7,333 nt of DNA from contig WRMM01000088.1 in assembly GCA_009777135.1 (NCBI GenBank), positions 1 to 7,333 of the forward strand. The letters run 5' to 3'. Below, piece after piece: positions 1 through 4,508 of this stretch. The notes below the pieces were generated by a model. The model worked only from the letters and a program-made list of their open reading frames with translations. It searched no databases and was not told the DNA's origin. Made by a program: the position numbers and the translations under genes. This DNA is from Candidatus Fibrimonadales bacterium. GTDB lineage: Bacteria; Fibrobacterota; Fibrobacteria; Fibrobacterales; Fibrobacteraceae. Positions within the stretch are counted from its first letter, which is position 1; each line of letters starts with the position of its first letter.

Positions 1-6
1 GAAACT

Positions 7-88
7 AGTTGAGAGTTATTGTGTGCATAGCGACCTTGAGTGCTAAGGTTAGCACAAGCACCTGATATTTGGTCAATAACTCTCAACT
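7..88. repeat. 15-bp inverted repeat enclosing a smaller hairpin
   Basis: The arms AGTTGAGAGTTATTG (7-21) and CAATAACTCTCAACT (74-88) are perfect reverse complements separated by 52 bases. Inside lies a second perfect palindrome, GTGCTAA (40-46) and TTAGCAC (49-55). A competing stem is possible between ACCTT (33-37) and AAGGT (45-49). The right arm runs straight into the heptamer array at 78-105. It could be the structured end of an upstream transcript or a small REP-like or MITE-like element. No open reading frame is evident in it. Confidence 0.6.
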
Positions 89-105
89 CTCAACTCTCAA
101 CTTTC
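78..105. repeat. Heptamer tandem repeat, four AACTCTC-type units
   Basis: Four consecutive 7-base units are visible: AACTCTC three times, then AACTTTC, followed by a partial AACT. The array is intergenic, upstream of rpiA. Rephased, the unit is TCAACTY, one base away from the TCAATTY unit found at 2892-2919. Confidence 0.85.
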
Positions 106-128
106 AACTAAACATTAAATTTGCCACG

Positions 129-162
129 TTGAAGAGCGTAATATAGATATTTTCTAAATTCA
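129..162 (+). promoter_or_regulatory. Candidate rpiA promoter
   Basis: TTGAAG (129-134) could serve as a -35. The AT-rich element ATTTTCTAAATTCA (149-162) contains CTAAAT, 19 bases further on, as a possible -10. The element ends 4 bases before the rpiA ATG, and there is no GGAG-like ribosome site. A nearly identical element sits at the same distance before the gene at 3006, and a third copy precedes the regulator near 900. The motif is seen. Its role as a -10 giving a leaderless or very short-leader mRNA is inferred. Confidence 0.45.
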
Positions 163-166
163 TAAA

Positions 167-847
167 ATGAATTCAAAACAACAAGCCGGGATGGCAGCAG
201 CTAATTTGGTGCAAAATGGGATGGGAGTTGGACTTGGCACTGGAAGCACGGTGTTTTTTGCTCTGGAAAGGCTTGCGGAGAGGCAAAAAACGGAAAATTT
301 GAAGTTTTTCGGGGTCAGCACCAGTTTTAGCACTACTCTGCTTTGCCGAAAAATGGGCATTGAGCTAAAAGATTGCGGAGCAGTTTCGCATTTGGACCTT
401 GCAATAGACGGCGCAGATGAAATTGACCCGAATTTGAACCTTATAAAGGGTCGCGGAGCGGCTCATTTGCTGGAAAAAATAGTGGCAAGCCTCGCAGGCA
501 AATTCATTGTGGTAGCTGATTCTTCAAAAAAAGTTAAAAATTTAGGCGAAAAATTTCCCGTTCCTCTAGAAATTCTGCCATCCGCTCTTGGACTTGCTGA
601 AGCCAAAATAAAAGGCTTGGGCGGGGTTTTGGAAGTTCGCATGGCTGGCGCCAGCAAGGATGGACCTGTTATCAGCGATTCTGGAAATATAATTGCAGAT
701 GCGAAATTCGGTTTGATAAAAGAACCGGAAATTCTTTGCAAAGAACTGGATTGCATTCCTGGGCTTGCAGGGCATGGTCTTTTTGTCAACTTGGCAAAAG
801 AAGCCTTTATTGCCGGAGAGGCAGGGGTTGAGCATATTTCGCTCTGA
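167..847 (+). CDS. rpiA: Ribose-5-phosphate isomerase A
   Basis: This is a cytosolic isomerase interconverting ribose 5-phosphate and ribulose 5-phosphate in the non-oxidative pentose phosphate pathway. The 226-aa length is typical. Family signatures are the phosphate-binding VGLGTGST (21-28), the VSTSFST loop (50-56), AIDGADEID (79-87) and IKGRGAAHLLEKI (93-105). By family knowledge D81, D84, K94 and E103 are the catalytic residues, and they fall at the same numbers as in the E. coli enzyme, which supports the ATG at 167. No Shine-Dalgarno sequence precedes it; an AT-rich promoter-like element ends 4 bases upstream. The C-terminus GLFVNLAKEAFIAGEAGVE is family-like, so the 3' end looks native. 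The last 44 bases, through the TGA, recur exactly at 2200-2243 beyond the next two genes, suggesting insertion at this gene's 3' end. Confidence 0.97.
   Translation: MNSKQQAGMAAANLVQNGMGVGLGTGSTVFFALERLAERQKTENLKFFGVSTSFSTTLLCRKMGIELKDCGAVSHLDLAIDGADEIDPNLNLIKGRGAAHLLEKIVASLAGKFIVVADSSKKVKNLGEKFPVPLEILPSALGLAEAKIKGLGGVLEVRMAGASKDGPVISDSGNIIADAKFGLIKEPEILCKELDCIPGLAGHGLFVNLAKEAFIAGEAGVEHISL
804..847. repeat. Left copy of 44-bp direct repeat (rpiA 3' end)
   Basis: Identical over all 44 bases to 2200-2243 (offset 1396). The match ends abruptly on both sides (G803 against C2199, A848 against T2244). This copy encodes the last residues and stop codon of rpiA. Within it TGCC and GGCA form a weak 4-bp stem around GGAGA. 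It is interpreted as the attL-like or duplicated junction of an inserted cassette. Confidence 0.95.
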
Positions 848-860
848 AAGCTATTCTAAT

Positions 861-894
861 TTGCAATTCGCAAACTGCGAATTTTCTATATTTA
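861..894 (+). promoter_or_regulatory. Cassette promoter with a palindromic operator in the spacer
   Basis: TTGCAA (861-866) and CTATAT (886-891) are a plausible -35 and -10 pair 19 bases apart. A perfect inverted repeat, AATTCGCA (865-872) and TGCGAATT (876-883) around AAC, fills the spacer. The element ATTTTCTATATTTA (881-894) matches the ones before rpiA and the gene at 3006. An operator placed here would block polymerase, as expected of an autoregulated antitoxin-like repressor. That the next gene's product binds it is inferred. Confidence 0.5.
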
Positions 895-899
895 TGCTT

Positions 900-1424
900 A
901 TGAAAACAAAAAGCATGAAACCCCAAGATATACTTGTTTTGGCAAAAATAGTGGCTATGGGCAAAAAGCCATGGAATGGGCAGGATTTGGCTACGGAGCT
1001 ATGTATTAGCAAATCCGAGGTTTCCGAATCGCTGAATCGCTCCAAATATGCAAGGCTTTTGGATTTTTCCAAGCGAAAAGTAAATGCGGCGACATTTTTG
1101 GAGTTTTTGGAACATGGCATTCGCTATGTTTATCCTGCAGAAACAAGTGGCAGGCAAAAGGGATTTTTAACAGCGTTTTCTGCTGCGCCGCTTAACAAAA
1201 AAATAGCGAGCCAAACGGCAATGGTATGGGCTAGCGAAAATGGAACAGCTTTGGGCGAGAGCATTAAACCTCTCTACCCTGCCGTTGTGAAGGCAATTCA
1301 AAAAGACAAAGCTCTTTACGAACTGCTTTCGCTTATAGAAGCTATCCGCATAGGCAGGGTGCGTGAAATTGACCTGGCAAAAAATGAGTTAAAAGCAAGG
1401 TTTCAAAATTATGCACTCCAATAG
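900..1424 (+). CDS. Winged-helix regulator, antitoxin-like partner of nucleotidyltransferase
   Basis: A 174-aa cytosolic protein. Residues 6-65 look like a winged helix-turn-helix: NGQDLATELC then SKSEVSESLNRSKY as the recognition region, then a wing ending in KRKV. It continues with a conserved-looking block HGIRYVYPAE (72-81) and a C-terminal block from PLYP (124) through ALYELLSLIEAIRIGRVRE (138-156). I recognise this arrangement from small HTH proteins often found beside AbiEii-type nucleotidyltransferases, but the function is not established from sequence alone. It overlaps the next gene by 14 bases, suggesting coupled translation. The start is uncertain: ATG at 894, 900 or 915. The promoter-like element ends at 894, which favours 900, while the homologous core starts about 915. 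A start at 765 would overlap rpiA and adds no recognisable residues. Likely role: repressor and neutraliser of its neighbour. Confidence 0.8.
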   Translation: MKTKSMKPQDILVLAKIVAMGKKPWNGQDLATELCISKSEVSESLNRSKYARLLDFSKRKVNAATFLEFLEHGIRYVYPAETSGRQKGFLTAFSAAPLNKKIASQTAMVWASENGTALGESIKPLYPAVVKAIQKDKALYELLSLIEAIRIGRVREIDLAKNELKARFQNYALQ

Positions 1425-2121
1425 AGAAATGTTAGCAATTGTTGCGAATGGGCTAGGAAAACTTTTAAAGCATGTATTTTTTGTTGGCGGTTCGGTTGTG
1501 GAGCTTTATTTGGAAAATCCCGCAAGCGACCCTGTTAGACCAACCAAAGATGTTGATTGCGTTCTTGAATTAACGGCAAAATTAGATTTTAGAGACTGGG
1601 AAAAACTGCTGCATTCCCATGGTTTTAAACATGATATGTCTGATGGCGCTCCAATTTGCAGATGGAGTTTCAATGGAGTTTATGTAGATATTATGCTCCC
1701 TGATTTGCAAATGGGTTTTACAAATAAATGGTATGCAGAAGGAATAAAGCATTCTTTTAATTTCCAGTTAAACAGAGATTTGCAAATAAAATTATTTGAA
1801 CTGCCTTATTTTTTAGCCACAAAATTTGAAGCTGTGCTGCATAGAGGCTTGCCTGATTTGCGGACAAGCCATGATTTTGAGGATATTGTATATTTGTGGA
1901 GCAATACGCATAATATTCTTGAGCAATGCAAAAAGGCAGAAAGTAATTTGCAAAGTTACTTTTCTGACACGCTGAAAAAATTAATGAGCAACTGGACTTT
2001 TAACGAATCCATAGAAGCGCACCTTCCGTTTGATAATGTTTTGAGCGCAGAAAGGATAAAGCGAGAAATGGGGATGCTTAGGGTGATAAAAAGGACAAAA
2101 CAAGGCGGCGGCGAGGCTTAA
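1411..2121 (+). CDS. AbiEii/AbiGii-type nucleotidyltransferase, toxin-like
   Basis: A 236-aa protein of the DNA polymerase beta-like nucleotidyltransferase superfamily. FFVGGSVVELYL (23-34) contains the GGS motif, TKDVD (45-49) supplies the D-x-D metal-binding pair (D47, D49), and VDIMLPD (92-98) gives the third carboxylate, D93. KFEAVLHRG (138-146) followed by SHDFEDI (153-159) matches the conserved lysine and aspartate motifs of AbiEii toxins. By family knowledge such enzymes transfer nucleotides to RNA or protein targets (AbiE phage abortive infection, mycobacterial MenT), so a toxin or defence role is likely; the substrate cannot be told. All active-site residues are present, so it looks functional. 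It begins inside the regulator gene. GCAAGG (1395-1400) may be a weak ribosome site; ATG 1429 is an alternative start. GC is about 37%, the lowest in the window. Confidence 0.85.
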   Translation: MHSNREMLAIVANGLGKLLKHVFFVGGSVVELYLENPASDPVRPTKDVDCVLELTAKLDFRDWEKLLHSHGFKHDMSDGAPICRWSFNGVYVDIMLPDLQMGFTNKWYAEGIKHSFNFQLNRDLQIKLFELPYFLATKFEAVLHRGLPDLRTSHDFEDIVYLWSNTHNILEQCKKAESNLQSYFSDTLKKLMSNWTFNESIEAHLPFDNVLSAERIKREMGMLRVIKRTKQGGGEA

Positions 2122-2146
2122 TTGGTCACACAGTGTGTGACCAATT
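2120..2146. other. 27-bp perfect palindrome at the cassette end
   Basis: AATTGGTCACACA (2120-2132), a single G, then its exact complement TGTGTGACCAATT (2134-2146). It overlaps the nucleotidyltransferase stop codon. Neither strand has a T-run after it, so it is not a standard intrinsic terminator, although it could still stop or stabilise transcripts from both sides. A second, weaker inverted repeat, AAATTG/CAATTT, follows at 2161-2175. It could alternatively be a binding or recombination site of the cassette. Confidence 0.7.
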
Positions 2147-2184
2147 GGAAAAGCAGCATAAAATTGACGCAATTTCATAGAGGG

Positions 2185-2196
2185 AATATAGAAAAA
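2185..2196 (-). promoter_or_regulatory. Promoter-like element pointing leftwards at the cassette edge
   Basis: Read on the minus strand this is TTTTTCTATATT. It shares 11 bases with the cassette promoter element at 882-892 but in the opposite orientation, 4 bases from the right repeat copy. It could start transcription antisense to the nucleotidyltransferase gene, or be a remnant. Only the motif is seen. Confidence 0.25.
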
Positions 2197-2199
2197 CTC

Positions 2200-2243
2200 C
2201 CTTTATTGCCGGAGAGGCAGGGGTTGAGCATATTTCGCTCTGA
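2200..2243. repeat. Right copy of 44-bp direct repeat (dipeptidase 3' end)
   Basis: Exact copy of 804-847. On the minus strand it encodes the last 12 residues (RAKYAQPLPLRQ) and the TAA stop of the dipeptidase. Both genes therefore need this same 44-bp sequence, which explains why two complete copies are present on either side of the cassette. Confidence 0.95.
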
Positions 2244-2952
2244 TTGTGTCTGAAGGCGCGGCGTTGAAATGCCACCACTCGCTTGGCAAATTTATCCATC
2301 CGCTTTGCCGCATAATTGAACGCAGAAATTCTCTGTTTTTAATTTGCGCCTCAGTTAGCAAGCCTTGTTCCAAGGCTTGCTCTTCGCCTTTTTTGCCTGC
2401 ATAAAAAGCAAAGGAATCGTAGGGAAGCCCCATATCCACAAGCTCGCCGTTTTCATCCAGCAAACCTACATCCACAGCCATTCCATACGCATGAATGCTT
2501 CCTCTTTGCGGAGACGAAACAAAATGCTGCCACGGAGTGCCTCGCACTGCAGCGCGCAACGCTTCTTGCGCTTGGTTGGAACGGCCTGCATCAAGAAGAA
2601 CAAACTTGTAGTTAGGTTCCTGTTTTTTCAGCAAATTTGCCGCCCATCTCAATTTCTGCATTGCATCTTTATGCAAAAAAGCCCGCTGAATTCCGCAGTA
2701 AAGATTATGCCCCGTAAAATTATCAAAAGTAGCATAAGGCATTTGCACAAGCAAATTGCTTATCCCTCTAACTTCCACCCAATCGTCAAGTTTCTCCACC
2801 GCTGCAATCCACTCTTTTTGCGCAGAGCAAAACATCAAGGGTTTTTCTGGCTTTTTTGGGATGAATAAGGACAGGGTGTCTTGGGCATAGGAATTGAGAA
2901 TTGAAAATTGAAAATTGAGAATAATGAACAAATATATGGGGAATTTTTTCAT
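2203..2952 (-). CDS. Exported D-alanyl-D-alanine dipeptidase-like M15 peptidase
   Basis: A zinc peptidase of the M15D (VanX/DdpX) family, which splits D-Ala-D-Ala. The sequence shows SIHAYGMAVD (152-161), the S-x-H-x-x-G-x-A-x-D zinc motif giving H154 and D161, and SEWWHF (224-229), giving the catalytic E225 and zinc ligand H228. NLLVQMPYATFDNFTG (66-81) matches the family's N-terminal strand region. LLDAGRSNQAQ (119-129) corresponds to the usual DAYRP stretch; R124 is kept but the Y-R-P context is not. Residues 1-24 form a signal peptide with likely cleavage after SYA or SYAQ, so it acts outside the cytoplasm in peptidoglycan-peptide turnover rather than as cytosolic VanX resistance. AAAAGGAG, 7 bases upstream, fixes the start. 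The hydrophobic core of the signal peptide is encoded by a heptamer array. Its 3' end is the right copy of the 44-bp repeat. Confidence 0.9.
   Translation of the reverse strand: MKKFPIYLFIILNFQFSILNSYAQDTLSLFIPKKPEKPLMFCSAQKEWIAAVEKLDDWVEVRGISNLLVQMPYATFDNFTGHNLYCGIQRAFLHKDAMQKLRWAANLLKKQEPNYKFVLLDAGRSNQAQEALRAAVRGTPWQHFVSSPQRGSIHAYGMAVDVGLLDENGELVDMGLPYDSFAFYAGKKGEEQALEQGLLTEAQIKNREFLRSIMRQSGWINLPSEWWHFNAAPSDTIRAKYAQPLPLRQ
2892..2919. repeat. Heptamer tandem repeat inside the signal peptide coding region
   Basis: Four units AATTGAG, AATTGAA, AATTGAA, AATTGAG, then a partial AAT. On the minus strand they encode NFQFSILN within the signal peptide of the dipeptidase. The unit is not a multiple of 3, so gain or loss of one copy shifts the reading frame. 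Confidence 0.9.
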
Positions 2953-2959
2953 CGTTATG

Positions 2960-2967
2960 CTCCTTTT
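2960..2967 (-). promoter_or_regulatory. Ribosome binding site of the dipeptidase gene
   Basis: AAAAGGAG on the minus strand, 7 bases before the ATG. It is the only strong Shine-Dalgarno site before a gene in this window, so it stands out against the AT-rich starts of rpiA and the gene at 3006. Confidence 0.8.
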
Positions 2968-2969
2968 GT

Positions 2970-3001
2970 TTGAATTGAATTTTTAGAATTTACTAAATTT
3001 A
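2970..3001 (+). promoter_or_regulatory. Candidate promoter of the biotin-carboxylase-like gene
   Basis: TTGAAT (2970-2975) and CTAAAT (2993-2998) are 17 bases apart. The element ATTTACTAAATTTA (2988-3001) differs from the one before rpiA at two positions and lies the same 4 bases from the ATG. The intergenic space is only 53 bases and also has to serve the divergent dipeptidase gene. A similar run, ATTCTAAAAATT on the minus strand around 2979-2990, may be its -10, so the two promoters probably overlap. Confidence 0.45.
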
Positions 3002-3005
3002 ATAG

Positions 3006-4508
3006 ATGTATAAAAGAGTTTTAGTTGCTAACAGAGGGCTTATACAAGCGGCATGCGTTAGAGCAATCAAAGGATTGGGCGCAGAGGCAGTGGCTCTTTG
3101 CGAAGAAGGGGATTTTAATCAAGCAGGAGTGCGAGAGGCAAACCGAGCTTATGTGATTAGCTCCAATGTAAAAAGTTCGCCGTATTTGGATGTTGAACAA
3201 GTTGTGAAAGCTGCTGTTGAATGCAAAGCGGATGCTGTTCATCCTGGGTATGGATTTTTGGCGGCAAGCCAGGATTTGAGCAAAAAACTGGCTCAGCATG
3301 GCATAGCTTTTATAGCTTCAACCGGACTGACAAAAGGGCGCAGCACTATTGAAGAGAAAAAACTGCTAAATGAAATGGCAATAAAATCTGGCATAGCGGT
3401 TTTGCCTCATAGCCCGGTTTTTGACGATGTTGCGCAGTTAGCGGCAGAAGCTGAGAATATAGGCTATCCGTTAATGGTAAAAGCTGCGGCAGCCTCGGGC
3501 GGCAGGTGCATAAGAGAAGCCAAAAGCACAGAGGAATTGCAAACCGCCATAGACAGCGTGCTTCGCCAGTGCGAGCGTTTTGGCTATGGCAAAGATCTTT
3601 ATTTGGAAAAAACATTAACTTATCCGCATATAATATCCTTCCCTGTTCTGCGGGATAAAAATGGCAAACTTGTGATTTTCCCGGAAATAGAAGGCTCCGT
3701 TCAGTTTCGCTTTCGCAAGTTGCTGGTAGAAAGCCCAAGCCCAAGCCTTTCAAAAGAGAACAGAGGCAAAATAATGGCTATGCTTCCTTCCCTGATAGAC
3801 GGTCTTGACATTGTTGGCTATGCAAATGCGGATTTCTTTGTTTCTCAAAACGATGTTTATCTTTTGGATGTTAAAGAAAATATTCAGCATTTTCACGGCG
3901 TAACGAATTTGCTCACAGGCGTTGATATTTTGCGTGAGCAAATAAGGCTGCATTCCGGCGAACCATTGCTTTTGCAAAACTTTAGAAATGAAGGCACGGT
4001 TATAGCTGTGAATATAGACGCTATGGACCCCTACAGCAACTTTGCTCCATCGCCGGGAAAAATAGAGCGAATGTTCGTTCCATTTGGCGAAGGAATTGTA
4101 GTGCAAAGCTCCTTTGTTTCTGGCGATACAGTTTCTCCGAATTATGAATCCGTTTTGGCAAAAGTCATGGCTTATGCTGGCACAAGAGAAAAAGCCATTT
4201 CAAATTTGGAATCCGCGCTTTCTAGCTTTCGCATAGAAGGCATAAGCACAACAATTCCATTTTTGCGCGGAGTGTTGAAGCATCCAGACTTTTTGAACCT
4301 GAAATGGACTGGAATGCACATGGTTTATGAGAGCCGCACGCAGGAAGTTTTGGAAAATATCCATTCGCAAGAAGAAGAAGAACTGGCTTCTTTGATAGCC
4401 GCTCTTGCTCTGAGCACCGATAGCAATGCCTCTACCATTATGGCAAATGCCGAGCATGGCGGCTTTTTATGGGCAATGTTCAGAGGCAACAGGAAAATGC
4501 AATATTGA
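3006..4508 (+). CDS. Biotin-carboxylase-like ATP-grasp protein, probably catalytically inactive
   Basis: A 500-aa homologue of AccC-type biotin carboxylase, about 50 residues longer at the C-terminus. It aligns along its full length, nearly number for number: VLVANRG (5-11), HPGYGFL (79-85), K159, E201-K202, K238, the SPSPGKI-like APSPGKI (347-353) and the C-terminal lobe. Key residues differ from E. coli AccC: the glycine loop GGGGG is AAASG-like (161-166), E276 and E288 are D276 and D288, N290 is K, R292 is N, E296 is F, H236 is F, and R338 aligns with N336. By family knowledge R292, E296 and R338 bind bicarbonate and activate biotin, so carboxylation is unlikely. No stop or frameshift is present, so it is not an obvious pseudogene; it may bind ATP or regulate. 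The tail (455-500) begins with an acidic helix EEEELASLIAALAL. It overlaps the helicase gene by 40 bases. Confidence 0.85.
   Translation: MYKRVLVANRGLIQAACVRAIKGLGAEAVALCEEGDFNQAGVREANRAYVISSNVKSSPYLDVEQVVKAAVECKADAVHPGYGFLAASQDLSKKLAQHGIAFIASTGLTKGRSTIEEKKLLNEMAIKSGIAVLPHSPVFDDVAQLAAEAENIGYPLMVKAAAASGGRCIREAKSTEELQTAIDSVLRQCERFGYGKDLYLEKTLTYPHIISFPVLRDKNGKLVIFPEIEGSVQFRFRKLLVESPSPSLSKENRGKIMAMLPSLIDGLDIVGYANADFFVSQNDVYLLDVKENIQHFHGVTNLLTGVDILREQIRLHSGEPLLLQNFRNEGTVIAVNIDAMDPYSNFAPSPGKIERMFVPFGEGIVVQSSFVSGDTVSPNYESVLAKVMAYAGTREKAISNLESALSSFRIEGISTTIPFLRGVLKHPDFLNLKWTGMHMVYESRTQEVLENIHSQEEEELASLIAALALSTDSNASTIMANAEHGGFLWAMFRGNRKMQY

Larger units (their letters stand above)
848..2199. mobile_element. 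Inserted two-gene cassette between 44-bp direct repeats
   Basis: The 1352-base segment between the repeats holds a promoter/operator, the regulator gene, the nucleotidyltransferase gene and a terminal palindrome. It contains no integrase, transposase or classical terminal inverted repeats. Joining the flanks through one repeat copy restores rpiA and the dipeptidase as tail-to-tail overlapping genes. The nucleotidyltransferase part is AT-rich (37% GC, 246 of 660 counted at 1441-2100) against 46% in rpiA (192 of 420 at 181-600), while the regulator part is about 44%. The repeat and layout are seen. Mobility is inferred; a recombinase acting in trans or an old recombination event would both fit. 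Confidence 0.6.

Noticed and set aside
1..166. CRISPR array or tRNA in the left non-coding region
   Set aside because: The repeats are contiguous 7-mers without spacers, and no cloverleaf with a T-arm-like sequence can be formed.
765..893. N-terminal extension of the regulator reading frame back to an ATG at 765
   Set aside because: It would overlap rpiA by 83 bases in another frame, its residues show no family resemblance, and a promoter/operator lies between rpiA and the later start codons.
2120..2146. Palindrome as a standard rho-independent terminator
   Set aside because: No T-run follows on either strand, so I list it as a palindrome of unknown role.
848..2199. Cassette as an insertion sequence or transposon
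   Set aside because: No transposase is present, the ends have no matching terminal inverted repeats, and 44 bp is far longer than usual target duplications.
2365..2868. 167-codon plus-strand reading frame
   Set aside because: It is antisense to the dipeptidase, whose zinc motifs and signal peptide are clear; the plus-strand translation has no recognisable features.
3732..3748. AGCCCA hexamer repeat in the biotin-carboxylase-like gene
   Set aside because: Fewer than three units, and it encodes SPSPS at a position where the family normally has an alternating proline stretch, so it is explained by protein sequence.
3006..4508. Biotin-carboxylase-like gene as a decayed pseudogene
   Set aside because: The frame is open for 500 codons, structural motifs are kept throughout, and it is tightly coupled to the next gene; changes are confined to catalytic positions.
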